64,000 bases of DNA. Origin: Amycolatopsis sp. CA-128772. Lineage in GTDB: Bacteria > Actinomycetota > Actinomycetes > Mycobacteriales > Pseudonocardiaceae. Positions within the stretch are counted from its first letter, which is position 1. Every line of letters begins with the position of its first letter. The DNA lies in the NCBI RefSeq assembly GCF_002904295.1, contig NZ_PPHG01000027.1, forward strand, positions 231,623 through 295,622. Direction: 5' to 3'. Of this stretch, positions 9,566 through 18,879 are shown piece by piece. The notes under the pieces are model-generated. The model had not been told where the DNA came from and ran no database searches. It saw nothing but the letters and a program-made list of their open reading frames with translations. The translations under genes and the position numbers were made by a program.

Positions 9566-9845
9566 GCCGAGCCGGCGTGCAGGATCCGCGCTCGGGAGCG
9601 TGTACTTTCCTTCCTCACCACCCGCCCCGGGCGGTGTCGTGGTGACGCTGCGCGGTCACCGCGCTGCCCTGACGGTCGCCCCTGCGGCCGGATGGGTTAC
9701 CGGCAAGCACGAAGCGTCAGCCGAATGCTCAGCAGACGTCACCCGACCGAGTGGCGCTTCGGCCGGTGCTGATTGCCCAGGTAGAGCGGCGCCGGAACGT
9801 GGAGCGGATCTGCGGACCCCGCGCGGGGGCGGGGACAATGGGGTC

Positions 9846-10361
9846 GTGAGCAGCACAGTCCGGCACCTGGGCTCGCGCCGGTGGGGTGTCACCGCGACCG
9901 CCACGGACGCGGTGTTCACCGTCACCGGCGGCAGCCCGGCCGTGGCCGCGGCCGTGGCGCCGCGGATCTGGCCGGGCAGGGCGGTCGCGCTGGCTTCCCG
10001 CGACGTCCCGGTCGTGATCGCCCGGATCGCGCAGGTGATGACCACACCGCGGTACTGGGCCGCCCGCTACCGCCACCAGGCCCACGGCCGTCCCGGCCGC
10101 CGCGGCAGCGCCGAGGACTGGTCACCGGTGTGGGAGGTCGACGGGTTCGCCTGCCTTACCGGCCCGGTCGGCACCTGGGACCCCGGCACCGCCCACCTCG
10201 GGTTCCGTCCCGCGGACCGGTTCGCCGTCGCGCTGCCCGACGTGCGGGGGCTGCTCATCCGGCTCTCGGCCCATCTGGCTGCTCTCGGCCAGCCGTCGCC
10301 GGGCAACCCTGCCCACGGCGGGGGTGGCTACGTTGGCCGGCACCGCGCCGATCACCTGTGA
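9846..10361 (+). CDS. Hypothetical protein, unrecognised
   Basis: Length 171 aa. GTG at 9846 is chosen because it follows a G-rich stretch and begins a frame of typical third-position GC bias (VSSTVRHLGSRRWGV, then VTATATDAVFTVTGG). There are no transmembrane segments or known motifs. The tail is Gly/His rich. It lies in the first partner-switching locus, but no role can be assigned. Confidence 0.5.
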   Translation: MSSTVRHLGSRRWGVTATATDAVFTVTGGSPAVAAAVAPRIWPGRAVALASRDVPVVIARIAQVMTTPRYWAARYRHQAHGRPGRRGSAEDWSPVWEVDGFACLTGPVGTWDPGTAHLGFRPADRFAVALPDVRGLLIRLSAHLAALGQPSPGNPAHGGGGYVGRHRADHL

Positions 10362-10491
10362 GCGTTGGCTGAGCCGAACGGGCGAACATCATCGCCGAGC
10401 CGGCCGCCGCGGTTCACCATGACCGGTGGTGGGCCCGCCCCATCGGAACTCCAGCGTGGACAGACTTGGTGAGGTATGCGAGGTGAGGACG

Positions 10492-11061
10492 ATGCCCGGC
10501 TCCAGCACCCCGGCCGCGGTGACCCGGCGAGCCGACTGGGTGGACATGCACCGCGCGAACCTCGCCGCGCACGCCGCCGGCCAGGCCGCCCGCCGCGCGG
10601 GCACCGCGGCGGTCACGGACGCGCGGAATCCGTTTCCGGTCGGCACCGACGAGCGGTACTGGTGGCGCGAGGGTTTCCATCGCCGCCCGTTCACGCCGTT
10701 GACCACCGACGAGATCCTGCTGCGCCGCCACCTCGGCAACCCTCCGCACACAGACGGCCACGCAGACGAGCATCAGCACCATGACGCCGATGCCGGTGCG
10801 GGCCAGCCGCAGCGTGTAGGGGCAGGCGCTCAGCGCCGTGCCCTCGGCATGGCCCAGCTCATGGTCACGGTGGTTCCGGCCGCGCCGGCGTCGATGCAGG
10901 CCTCGTCGGCGAGTTTACGGATCAACGGGATCCCGCGGCCGTGCAAAGGCACGGGGCGCGGCACCGGCTGCCACTGGCCGCGGTCGGTGACGGTGATCGT
11001 GACGGCCTCGAGGCACGCGTGGGCCTCAACGTCGAAGGTGCCGGTCGCGGTGGCGGGATAG
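10492..11061 (+). CDS. Hypothetical protein, doubtful C-terminus
   Basis: ATG at 10492 follows GAGG at eight bases. The first 100 residues (MPGSSTPAAVTRRADWVDM, ERYWWREGFHRRPF, TTDEILLRRHLG) look coding. Beyond about 10790 the composition degrades to His/Asp/Gln-rich sequence, and the frame then runs 230 bp antisense through the intact ATPase gene, so a frameshift or an unseen earlier stop is likely. A minus-strand stretch here reads GIGVMVLMLVCVAVCV, a possible membrane helix, so strand assignment near 10740-10800 is uncertain. Confidence 0.4.
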   Translation: MPGSSTPAAVTRRADWVDMHRANLAAHAAGQAARRAGTAAVTDARNPFPVGTDERYWWREGFHRRPFTPLTTDEILLRRHLGNPPHTDGHADEHQHHDADAGAGQPQRVGAGAQRRALGMAQLMVTVVPAAPASMQASSASLRINGIPRPCKGTGRGTGCHWPRSVTVIVTASRHAWASTSKVPVAVAG

Positions 11062-11324
11062 GCGTGCACGACGACGTTGGCCATGGCCTCGTACACGGCG
11101 ATCTCGACGTCGAGGACCTGATCGGGCCGCAGCCCGGCCGCTAACGCCCAGCGGCTGATCCGCTCGCGCAGTGCCCGTACCGCGGCACCGTCGGCCGGAA
11201 CCCCGGGACACCGCAGGTCGGGACAGCCGGCGCCACCGGCTCGCGACAGGGGGGTGCCCTCACGTGCACCCGGCCCGCCCGGTTCGCCGGGGTCGAGCGG
11301 CGCGGACGAGGGCAGGGCGGCCAT
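10830..11324 (-). CDS. RsbW-like serine kinase/anti-sigma factor
   Basis: Length 164 aa, HATPase_c_2 family. The N box (VYEAMANVVVHAY), G1 (VTDRGQWQP) and G2 (HGRGIPLIRKLADE) are intact. The family binds ATP, phosphorylates STAS antagonists and sequesters sigma factors. The gene starts one base after the stop of the upstream STAS gene, so the two are probably translationally coupled and form a partner-switching pair. The N-terminal 35 residues are Pro/Gly-rich and poorly conserved. The sigma factor it controls is not in the window. Confidence 0.85.
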   Translation of the reverse strand: MAALPSSAPLDPGEPGGPGAREGTPLSRAGGAGCPDLRCPGVPADGAAVRALRERISRWALAAGLRPDQVLDVEIAVYEAMANVVVHAYPATATGTFDVEAHACLEAVTITVTDRGQWQPVPRPVPLHGRGIPLIRKLADEACIDAGAAGTTVTMSWAMPRARR

Positions 11325-11325
11325 G

Positions 11326-11739
11326 TCAGGCGATCAGGGCCGCAGCGCGGGTGCCGACGACGGTAAGCAGGGCGTCCACGCCGGCGGCGGTGATGGAGCG
11401 TTCCGCGGCGCTGCCGGGTATGACCACGACCCGGACGGCGATGGCCGCGCCGGCGGCCTGGTCGGCTTGCAGCAGCACGCTCAGGCCCGCCGAGGCGAGA
11501 AAGGTGACCCCGGTCAGGTCGATCACCAGCACGCCGGGACCGCGGGCGAGGGCGGCGCTGACCGCATCGGCCAGCAGCGGCACCGTCAGCATGTCCACCT
11601 CGCCGGTCGCGGCCACCATCACGACCTCGGCAGAGTCACCGTCGGCAGGGTCGCCGTCGGGTTCGGACGCGACCGTGGTCGTGGTGTGCACCTGCAGCAG
11701 GTCCTCGGCGTCGCCCGCGGATCCCTCGGGCAGGCTCAC
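11326..11739 (-). CDS. STAS-domain anti-sigma factor antagonist (RsbV/SpoIIAA-like)
   Basis: Length 137 aa with a single STAS domain. The phosphorylation-loop region reads GVTFLASAGLSVLL: the usual Asp before the Ser is Ala, but a Ser is retained. An acidic N-terminal extension of about 35 residues precedes the domain. By family knowledge, the unphosphorylated form binds the RsbW-like kinase and frees a sigma factor. The gene lies immediately upstream of, and coupled to, the kinase gene. Confidence 0.85.
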   Translation of the reverse strand: MSLPEGSAGDAEDLLQVHTTTTVASEPDGDPADGDSAEVVMVAATGEVDMLTVPLLADAVSAALARGPGVLVIDLTGVTFLASAGLSVLLQADQAAGAAIAVRVVVIPGSAAERSITAAGVDALLTVVGTRAAALIA

Positions 11740-12139
11740 CGCACCCGACCTGATTCCGACACCACCATGGCGGGTTCCCCTTTCGCATGCCCGATGCGCT
11801 CGTGCGCGACGAAGAGGTGACCAGCGGGGTCACCCGGGCGACCTGTACCCGTTCTCCGCCGCAGCGAAACGGTCTTGCGGGGTGCTGGTGGTGGCCACGC
11901 CCGCGGCGTCGGGGGGATCCGCCCCGGGCGTGACTGTCACTAATTTCGGTCAGGACACCCGTGCCCGGCCAGGGCCGAAAGCCCCAACGGGTGCCGCGGC
12001 CGCGCGGTGCACCTGCCGATGATCACCGTTGGGCAACAGATGGCGCACGCGGTAACCGGAATCGCTGGTGCGACGATTACCCAGGTAGTTGACGTCTTTC
12101 GCCGCCGCCTGCCAGCCCGTTCACGGAAGCGCACCGCCG
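11740..12139. other. Intergenic, no gene seen
   Basis: About 400 bp between the STAS gene and the small ORF pair. It should hold the promoter of the STAS-kinase operon. I see no convincing coding frame or strong hairpin. The last 20 bases before 12140 (TCACGGAAGCGCACCGCC and flank) are conserved before the paralogous ORF at 30689. Confidence 0.4.
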
Positions 12140-12286
12140 ATGGCCCCATTCTCGCGCCGGGTCACTCTCCGAGCTCAGCACCGCACCGTCACCCTCGACA
12201 AACCGGCCTGCGAGCCGGCGGATCCGCGCAACATCCCCGCCGACGGCAGAGGGCACACCACCCTCGCCTACCGGGGGTCCTGCTGA
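12140..12286 (+). CDS. Conserved small ORF, first of an overlapping pair (copy A)
   Basis: Length 48 aa (RRVTLRAQHRTVTLDKPA, ending LAYRGSC). A clear paralog lies at 30689-30844 (RRVTLRAQHRSVTLDSPA, ending LDYAGSC), and the 18 bases before each ATG are nearly identical. Both copies end at a TGA in the context TCCTGCTGACCCGC, where the next frame (LLTRL) begins one base back. Conservation in two places suggests a translated peptide or the N-terminal half of a protein. No family is recognised. Confidence 0.5.
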   Translation: MAPFSRRVTLRAQHRTVTLDKPACEPADPRNIPADGRGHTTLAYRGSC

Positions 12287-12453
12287 CCCGCCTGGACGGC
12301 TCGCACAGCACCCAGCAGTGGCTGCCGATGGGAGCGGGCCCGTCCTTCGCCGACGATGAGGCCCTCGTCGCCGCCCTGCACCAGGCCCTCTGCTGGGCGC
12401 CGGAGGGCCCATGCGGGCATCATGCAGTTGCGGACGGCGGCCGGCCGGAATGA
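12277..12453 (+). CDS. Conserved small ORF, second of the pair (copy A)
   Basis: Reading in the -1 frame from the preceding ORF gives LLTRLDGSHSTQQWLPMG, then FADDEALVAALHQALCW. The paralog at 30850-31065 reads LLTRLCGTVPDTAVWLPMG, then FADDEALIAALRDALHW. The conserved part begins upstream of the only ATG, so either a non-ATG start, coupling across the TGA, or an ancestral frameshift of one fused protein is required. The tail after about residue 45 is not conserved. Function unknown. Confidence 0.45.
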   Translation, partial: VLLTRLDGSHSTQQWLPMGAGPSFADDEALVAALHQALCWAPEGPCGHHAVADGGRPE

Positions 12454-13277
12454 TGGTGCTGTACACCGCCCCGACGGTGTCCTCCGCGTTCCGGCGGTCA
12501 CCGCCTGTCCCCGTGATCGAGCCGCAAGCTCGATGACCAGTGAGCTACCCACCCGGCGGCCTGGTTCAACCGTGCATGGCGACATCGTCGGAAACCGGAC
12601 GGTTCAGCACCTGGGCGGCGGCATCGTGCGGGAGCCCGACCGGTGGCCGGCTGTGCCGTGTGGCGGAGACAACCCCGACCGCGGCGGCGGATCGGTCCGA
12701 AACCCCGGGGCGCTGCTGATCCTAGGAGACAAGAACCCCGCTTCGGTATGCAGTCCCCTCCGCCGCCGCGGCGCCGGGCTTGTCCGGCACACTGCTGCTG
12801 CTCCCCGCACATACCCGGCTACGCGGCGGTGACCCGACTCGACCTGCTCGCCGACGGCCGCCCGCTGCCCCCACCACGTCCCCACGCCACCGAAGATGAC
12901 GACGTCCGCCCGGGCCCGGCCTGGACCGTGCCCACCTACTCCACCCGGACTGCTGTCACGATCGGTAACACCACGGTCGTAACGGAGCGACAACGACAGG
13001 ACGGGCGAAGGTCAGGCGGACCAGTTGCCGCATCCGGTCATCGCTGGCATGCACGTCCGGTACATGCTAATTGCCCCCCGCCCTCGGCGCCGCCGGGCGC
13101 TATGCAATCGGCCGCGTCAGCGTAGGCGTCTCGATCCTCCGTCCTGGATCCCCGCGCGGGGTGAGTGCTGCGTGGAACCACGCCCCGCCGCCCGCCCGAC
13201 GAAGACGCCGAGACGACCACAGCGCCGTCTCAGGGGTGATGTCTAAGGCGGTTCATCGCCCGGGCATGCGATTGGGG
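12454..13277. other. Gene-poor stretch, possible remnants
   Basis: No frame is convincing. A stretch from about 12826 (VTRLDLLADGRPLPPP, TVPTYSTRTAVTIGNTTVV) has coding-like sequence but no clear end. VIAGMHV can be read near 13030, and on the opposite strand near 31200 of the paralogous locus. I treat this as degraded sequence. Confidence 0.3.
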
Positions 13278-13694
13278 TCAGCAGTAGACGTCACCGCAGA
13301 CCTGCAGGATGATCGCCGTCGCCGTCATGGTCTTCGACTGGCCGCCCTGCTGCAGCTTCACCGACACGGTGACGAAGTCGTCGCCGGAGAGGTTGTCGAC
13401 TCGGCACCCCGGCGAGGTGCTCGTGCAGCTGCCCGCCAGGATCTGATAGCCGGCTGGCACGGTCCAGGTGTAGGTCGTCCCGGCTGCCGCTCCCTGCACG
13501 AGGAAACCGGCGGAAAACGGGCCGGGTCCGAACTTGGCGCTGTTTCGGCAATTCCCCAGGTAAGGGCCCGTCGGACCGGGGGAAACCTGGCAACCGAAAG
13601 TTTCCCCGCCGAACGCCGACGCCGGGACCGCGGTCAGCAGTCCAGCCGTCACGACGGTGCCGGCGAGAACAGCCGCGGCCTTGGCTGAACGCAT
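13278..13694 (-). CDS. Small secreted protein, unrecognised
   Basis: Length 138 aa. ATG at 13694 is preferred because GGAG lies eight bases upstream; nearer GTG/ATG codons sit on top of that site. A signal peptide (AAAVLAGTVVTAGLLTAVPASA) is clear. The mature part has five Cys and beta-rich Gly/Thr sequence (TYTWTVPAGYQILAGSC). It resembles other small exported actinomycete proteins of unknown role. A broken neighbour of similar type follows at 13852-14111. Confidence 0.7.
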   Translation of the reverse strand: MRSAKAAAVLAGTVVTAGLLTAVPASAFGGETFGCQVSPGPTGPYLGNCRNSAKFGPGPFSAGFLVQGAAAGTTYTWTVPAGYQILAGSCTSTSPGCRVDNLSGDDFVTVSVKLQQGGQSKTMTATAIILQVCGDVYC

Positions 13695-13851
13695 GGTCAT
13701 CACTCCGAAAGCTCGTCGACGGGGAACTGGTCAGGAACGCTACGTCCTGCGTTGCCGCGTTCACAGGTCTGAAAGGGTGCTAGATCGATGACGCGCCGAA
13801 AGGGGGCCGATGCCGGGCGCGCCCACCGCGGCGACGCCCGGCGCGTCGGAG

Positions 13852-14111
13852 TCAGCCTCCCGCCACCGTGCCGGTGGCGGCCACCGATCCGCCGTAGGTG
13901 AGGGTCGGTCCGAAGCAGACCGACCACGAGTTGGCGGCCACGCTCGACGCAGCGCACTCCGAGGTGCCCGGCGTCGCGGCGACTTGTACAGCGTCACCGT
14001 CGCTCGCACGCGGAGGAGGCCGGACAGGTCGTTGCGCACGATCACGGCTCCCTGCACACCGGTCCCGCAGACCGTCCTGACGCCGCGGTGTCCGGGCACC
14101 TGGAACGTCAC
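13852..14111 (-). pseudogene. Remnant of a small secreted protein
   Basis: VTFQVPGHRGVRTVCGTG to LLRVRATVTLYK reads in one frame, then continues in another as TSECAASSVAANSW to GSVAATGTVAGG and a stop. The join near 13985 is a frameshift. No signal peptide or start is left upstream, so the 5' end is also missing. The composition is like the intact secreted protein next door; the two may be distant relatives. Confidence 0.55.
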
Positions 14112-14294
14112 CCGGGCTTCGAGCCGTCATCGGCTGGCCCCGGAGGCATCCCTGCGCACCACACCACCGAACACCGCGGTGCTTTCGGAGTTCTTTCCAC
14201 CGGCTGTCGCCCCGGGTCGGGACCGGCGACGGCACCCTCATCGGTATCGTCTCGACACCTCCCCTGAAGGGAAATGCCGGCGCGGGACGTGCGG

Positions 14295-14926
14295 TCATGT
14301 CCGGGGAGCGAGGCAACACTCCGCCATGGTGCTGCCCAGTTCTTCAGTGGCCGCCCAGGCTGCGACGTCCTCGAAGACGGCGAGGGCCTTAGACCAGGTC
14401 TGGTGCGCCCGGTCGAAGCGGCCTTGAGCGTGCAGAACCTGGCCGGCACCGACCAGCGCTTCGGCTTCGAGCTGCCACTCGCCGAGCTCGACCGCGATGT
14501 GGTGGGCGTAGCAAAGTCGGCGTAAGCGTCGTCCAAAGTGCCGAGCCGGAGGTGGATGTGGCCGCGCGTGTCACGTGAGTAGGCGCGCATGCCCGCGGCG
14601 TCGAGCGCCTGCTGGTGGTCTCCGCTCTCACCGTACAAGTCGGCTGCGTTCAGCGCTCTCTCGATGAATTCGCGGGCGTCGGTGGTGTGCCCCGCGTGCT
14701 GCGGTGCCGTTGCCAGGTTGTTCCAGGCGCGCCATGCGCGTTTCGGATGCGGCGGGAGGGCGAGGGCTCGGCGGCACCGCGCGATCGCCTCGGCCGCACG
14801 GCCGGCCGTGATCGCGATCCGGGCGAGGTTGGTCAGCGTTTCGGCCTTGGCCATGCGGTCGCCGCGTGCCCGGTCGAGAGCGAGCGCGTCCTGGCCGCGT
14901 TCCTCGGTCGCGGCGACATCTCGGAG
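14295..14926 (-). pseudogene. TPR-containing regulator, C-terminal remnant
   Basis: The frame reads DRMAKAETLTNLARIAI, AIARCRRALALPP, WNNLATAPQHAGHTTDA, which are tetratricopeptide helices like those at the C-termini of AfsR/SARP and other STAND regulators. After TLDDAYADFA the frame shifts and continues as ELGEWQLEAEALVGAGQ, GRFDRAHQTWSKALAVFED, ending at TGA 14297-14295. The N-terminal DNA-binding and NTPase parts are absent. It is inactive as annotated. Confidence 0.65.
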
Positions 14927-14949
14927 GAGCTAGTGGCAAAGCCGTTCAG

Positions 14950-15366
14950 TTAGGGCGGTGGCTGGGCTGTCAAGATCGCTTCTATCTCGATGATGATGGT
15001 GGCGGGGTGGCTGGGGCCGCGGTGGCGTCCTTTGGCGGTGCTGGCGACGTACTTGGAGATTGCGCGTTTGACGACTCGGGGGTTGGTGCGGATCCGGCGG
15101 GCGGGCAGTAGCTGATCCAGGATGTGACGGCCGATGGCCCCGACCAGGTCGATCACGGTGTCGGCGATGACGCCTGCGGCGGCGATGAGCTGGTCGTGGG
15201 CGGCGTGCAGGGCGACAGTGAAACTGCCGCGGTCGGAATCGATATCGGTGCGGTCGAGAGTGGTGTCGCTGATCACGATCCGCAGCGCCTGATAAGTGAT
15301 CAGGAGGGCGTAGATCTCTTGGGTGACCCCGGCCGGGGTGCGTGAGCGCAGTACCCGCCCGCCCAT
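14950..15366 (-). pseudogene. IS4-like transposase, C-terminal fragment
   Basis: About 138 codons (SRTPAGVTQEIYALLITYQA, RIRTNPRVVKRAISKY). The phrase EIYALLxTYQALR followed by a basic tail is typical of actinomycete IS4-type DDE transposases. The catalytic DDE core that should precede it is missing: the sequence jumps at about 15366 to a response-regulator fragment. No terminal repeats were found. The insertion probably truncated the regulator pair that follows. Confidence 0.65.
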
Positions 15367-15408
15367 GCTGGTGGCTTTGACCCGGCCGCGCGGCGCGTCT
15401 GATGGCGA

Positions 15409-15648
15409 AGCACCGAAATTACCCTGTCAAAGACCGAGTTCGACCTGCTCGAACTATTGGTCCGCAACGCCGGGATCGTGCTCGACGGCACCACGATCTA
15501 CCAGCGGATCTGGGGCTACGAATTCGGGTCGGAATCCAAGAATATCGCCGTCTACATCGGCTGCCTGCGGCGCAAGCTGGAACAGGCCGGGGCTACCGAC
15601 CTGATCCACACCGTCCGCGGGGTGGGCTATTCGGTGCGGCCGGCATGA
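15409..15648 (+). pseudogene. OmpR-type response regulator, C-terminal DNA-binding fragment
   Basis: EITLSKTEFDLLELLVRNAG to HTVRGVGYSVRPA is a winged-helix trans_reg_C domain, complete to its stop. The receiver domain is absent, cut at the junction with the IS4 remnant. The stop overlaps the start of the kinase fragment, as in intact two-component operons. Confidence 0.75.
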
Positions 15649-16011
15649 ACCCTGCGCAGCAAGCTCGCGATCGCCTTCGCCGGGGTCGGCGCGGCGGCTG
15701 CGATCCTGGTTGGGGTGTTCAGCTACCAGGCCGCCTCGCAGCGGATCAACGCGGAACTCGACCGGTCTCTATTGACGACGTTGGCGGAAGTCGCGGCCGG
15801 CGCGACGCAGATACTCGCCCCGAGCCCGGTCACGCCCGGTCCCGATGACGACGACCACGACGAAGCCCAGCCCATGGTCGCCCCGGACGGCGCCGTCCGC
15901 CCCATCGGCGGGCGGCCGGTCCGCCTCGCCGTCGACCGTGAAGACCGGGCGCTCGCCGCGACCGGCGCCCTCGGCGACCACCGCTACTACTCATTCCCAG
16001 CAACCACGTGA
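15646..16011 (+). pseudogene. Sensor histidine kinase, N-terminal fragment
   Basis: TLRSKLAIAFAGVGAAAAIL is a first transmembrane helix, followed by an Asp/Pro-rich extracytoplasmic region (PGPDDDDHDEAQPM). ATGA overlaps the regulator stop, but one extra A (ATGAACCCTG against an expected ATGACCCTG) puts the ATG out of frame. Near 15995 the sequence passes into a PAP2 phosphatase, so no HAMP, dimerisation or ATPase domain exists. Confidence 0.65.
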
Positions 16012-16289
16012 CGATCGCCGTGTCCGCCGTCGCCCTGCTCCTCGTCCGTCGCCGGATCGGGCTGATCTCGCTTGCGGTAGCGGCGCTGATCGGATTCTCC
16101 CGGGTGTACATCGGTGCGCACTACGTTTACGACGTGCTCGCCGGGGCTGTGCTCGGCACGACGGTGGCGCTGATCGGCCTGCTGGTGCGTGCACCATTGA
16201 CCGCGGTCGTCATCCGGCTGCGGCAGGGGAGGCTGCGCCCTGTGGTCGGGACGGCCGTGGTCGATGAGCCTTCACTGCGCACCGGCTGA
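15993..16289 (+). pseudogene. PAP2-family phosphatase, C-terminal fragment
   Basis: Starting at the second PAP2 motif (PSNHVT), the frame gives two membrane helices and motif three (SRVYIGAHYVYD) with the conserved Arg, His and Asp. Everything before PSNH is replaced by kinase sequence. The family acts on membrane lipid phosphates or undecaprenyl pyrophosphate; this copy lacks motif one and must be inactive unless expressed as a fusion. Confidence 0.7.
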
Positions 16290-16517
16290 TACGTCCGCCT
16301 TGCTCCACTCTCAGGGGAGACTGGCGAATTAGCCGTCCGAGAGGCACGGCTGTCTCAACAACTGGAAAGCTGCCTGCTCGTCGCGGCACAGTCCGATCGA
16401 ACGACAGCAGGTCGCGATTCTCCAGCCGGCAATCCTCGACCGCCGGTGCGACTCAGCCGATGCCCAACACGGACTTCGCGGTCGTCCAGTCGGTGAGCAT
16501 CGCGTGCTGAGCGTCGG

Positions 16518-16960
16518 CTAGCGTGGCCTGGCCCCGCACACGGCCTTCTTCACCGCGTTTTCGACCGAGTCCTTGCTGGAGGCATTCTGGTCACCCGCGT
16601 GTGGCTCGGGCCAGAGATCCTTCGGGACATTCGAGGCGTCACCGAGTTCCAGCGGGAGGAAGTGGTCCTCGTAGTCCGACATGCTGGTGGCGCTGTAGCC
16701 GTAGTCGATGATGCCCCGTTTCTTCAGGGCGTTCGTGTAACTCGTCGACGGCCGGATCGTCGCGGTCCAGCCGGACACACAGATCGTCGAGCCGATCGTG
16801 GCCTGGGTGACGTCGGGGTTCAGGGCACCGGGAGTGCACGCCGGGTACGGCAGCGGCAGATCCGCCTGCGAACACGTCGAGGTGACCGTGCTCGCCTGGG
16901 CGCCGGGAGTGACCGCGCAGGCCAGGGCGAGCGCGGCAAACCGCGGATGGTGACAGACAA
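16518..16960 (-). pseudogene. Small secreted protein, HNH-like segment, frameshifted leader
   Basis: The mature part reads CSQADLPLPYPACTPGAL, ATIGSTICVSGWTATIRP, DYEDHFLPLELG, NLWPEPHAG, ENAVKKAVC. Such exported proteins are common in actinomycetes, and the D-H..LELGG..NLWPE pattern resembles degenerate HNH nucleases. The best start is TTG 16960 after GAAGGA, but its frame misses the gene by one base within the signal peptide (CGCGGTTT against an expected CGCCGGTTT). A single missing base therefore breaks it. It follows the serine protease gene on the same strand. Confidence 0.55.
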
Positions 16961-16993
16961 GGTGATCCTTCGGGTGCTGTGGGGACGGGGAGG

Positions 16994-17827
16994 TCAGGCG
17001 AGGCCGACGCCGTAGGCGTTCAGCGCCGCGGTGACCGGCTGGAAGTAGTCGGTGGTGCTGTCGCCGCCGGACACGGTGCCCAACGCGGTGCTGCCGTCGA
17101 ACAGGGCGCCGCCGCTGTCTCCGTGGTCGGAGTAGACGTTCGTTTCGATCAGGCCGTAGACGACGTCGCCGTTGCCGTAGTTCACGGTCTGGTCGAGCGC
17201 GGTGACCGTGCCGCAGGTCAGCCCGGTGGTGCGTCCGCTCTTGCAGACCTGCTCGCCGACGTAGGCGTCGCCGGCCTGCGTGATGGGCTGCGTGGTGCCG
17301 TCGTAGAGGTCGACCTCGCCCGGGCCGTCGCCGGAGTCGTTGCGGATCAGGCCGTAGTCGGTGCCCGGGAAGCTCGAGTCGACCGAAGGGCCGATCCCCC
17401 GCCAGGAGGGGCCGCCCTGGGTGCAGTGCCCGGCCGTGATGATGTATCGCTGCCCGCCGCTGGTGACGTTGAACCCAGCCGAGCAGATGATCGAGCCGGT
17501 ACTGATCTCGTCGCCGTCGTAAACTTGTGTCGTCAGTGGTTTCGCGGTGTGCTTGACGCGCACGGCCGAGCCGAGGGACGCGATCGCCGAGCGCAGAGCG
17601 CCCATTCCGGCGCCGCGGGCGGCGTCGGAGATCTTCACGACGACCTGGTGTGTGGCCGGGTCGATGCCCCACGCGGTGTTGGGCACGTCGTGCACGCGGT
17701 CGAGCGTCGCTTTTGCCGAAGCCAGGGTCGATGCGCTCGGCGCCGCCGAAGCCGGGGCCCCCAACGCGAGTACCGATGCCGTGGCGATCCCGGCGGCGAA
17801 CAGGATTCTGGACAGGGACGTGGTCAT
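16994..17827 (-). CDS. Secreted S1-family serine protease (streptogrisin-like)
   Basis: Length 277 aa. ATG at 17827 follows GGGAG by five bases. A signal peptide ends at ASA, then a short propeptide (AWGIDPATHQVVVKI). Catalytic residues are visible: His134 in ITAGHC, Asp157 in GTDYGL, Ser238 in GDSGG. Paired Cys at 115/135 and 195/205 suit the chymotrypsin fold. The prodomain is shorter than in classical streptogrisins. It should act outside the cell on proteins. The gene forms a likely unit with the broken HNH-like ORF downstream. Confidence 0.9.
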   Translation of the reverse strand: MTTSLSRILFAAGIATASVLALGAPASAAPSASTLASAKATLDRVHDVPNTAWGIDPATHQVVVKISDAARGAGMGALRSAIASLGSAVRVKHTAKPLTTQVYDGDEISTGSIICSAGFNVTSGGQRYIITAGHCTQGGPSWRGIGPSVDSSFPGTDYGLIRNDSGDGPGEVDLYDGTTQPITQAGDAYVGEQVCKSGRTTGLTCGTVTALDQTVNYGNGDVVYGLIETNVYSDHGDSGGALFDGSTALGTVSGGDSTTDYFQPVTAALNAYGVGLA

Positions 17828-18001
17828 AGGCACTCCCAGGTGAACCGGAACGGGGACGCCGACAGAGTCCCCGCACAGAGCCCCGAACCACTACCTACCT
17901 CGGTATGGAACTGTCGGCTGGTTGCGGCCAGTTAACCGATATCCTGGCGTTCCCTCAGTTCGGGCCAAGCGGGCAGCTAGTACGACAACCACGCAAATCG
18001 T

Positions 18002-18165
18002 TCACTTTGGATCTTGCCGTGACCGCCGCTTCCAAAAGCGCAGGCAGGACTCGCTGATACCCAGGTCCCTCGCCAGTGCAGCGACTGGTTTGTCACCCAG
18101 ACGGGCCAGTTCTACGGCACGCTGACGGAACTCAGTGGGTGCGGTGCGGGCATTTGAACATCCTC
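18002..18165 (-). pseudogene. IS3-family OrfA fragment
   Basis: FRQRAVELARLGDKPVAALA followed by ISESCLRFWKRR is the helix-turn-helix of an IS3-type OrfA. The ATG (MPAP in frame) is one base out of phase with it. OrfB and terminal repeats are absent, so it is an immobile relic. Confidence 0.65.
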
Positions 18166-18323
18166 CCTGGTGACCGGCGGTCACCTCAGGCGAGGTATCC
18201 GGACAACCGGGGGAAGCTCAGAACTCGTCGAGCCCCGCTGCTGGAAAGGCGCCCGATTAGCTGATCGTGGAGGGCAGGCCGGTGCAGTCGTCGTTGATGC
18301 TGGGGAAGTCCGTCACCAGGTTG

Positions 18324-18860
18324 TCAAGTTGCTGTTCGGTCGCGGTCCCCGTTGCAGGGTCCAGCATTCACCGGGTCGCGATCGCCCCGCTGACCGGGGC
18401 GATCGGGTGGCCTGGCGCCGATCCACCACCAGCGGTTGGGGATGCCGGAGGCATTCTCGGAGTCGAAAACGACTGGCAGGTCGAGGACCACGGCTTTGGT
18501 CGCGGTGATGGCGAAGTCGTGCATGAGGCGCGGTCCGCTGCCGTCGACCATCCGGCTGCAAGTGTTGTGGCCTTTGGGCGAGGCGATGTAGTAGGTCAGG
18601 TGCGGCGGGAACGGCGAATAGCTGAAGAAGTGCAACTCGCCCGTCGTCGGGTCCTGCTTAAAGTGCGCGGTCATCGCCGAGGTCAGCTTGCCGTGGAAGT
18701 CGAACGGGCCGACAGTGTCGAGTTCGGGCGTGACTTCCTTGGCAGGTCGGCCTCTTGGAGCGCGCTGAGCCGGCCGCCGTGCTCGATGATGTGGGTGCCC
18801 GCGACGCTAGCGGTGAGATCGATGCTGCCGTCGTCGCGCCGTCGAGAGCCGGGGTCTTGA
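18324..18860 (-). pseudogene. Carotenoid oxygenase (RPE65 family) remnant
   Basis: Three pieces in different frames line up with the family: THIIEHGGRLSALQEADLP, then TVGPFDFHGKLTSAMTAHFK, and TTGELHFFSYSPFPPHLTYY with MHDFAITATKAVVLDLPVV. The last includes one iron-ligand His region (MHDFAIT). Both ends are lost and at least one frameshift separates the pieces. The family cleaves carotenoid or stilbene double bonds with a four-His iron centre, which cannot be complete here. Confidence 0.65.
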
Positions 18861-18879
18861 CCAACGGTTGCGGTACTAC

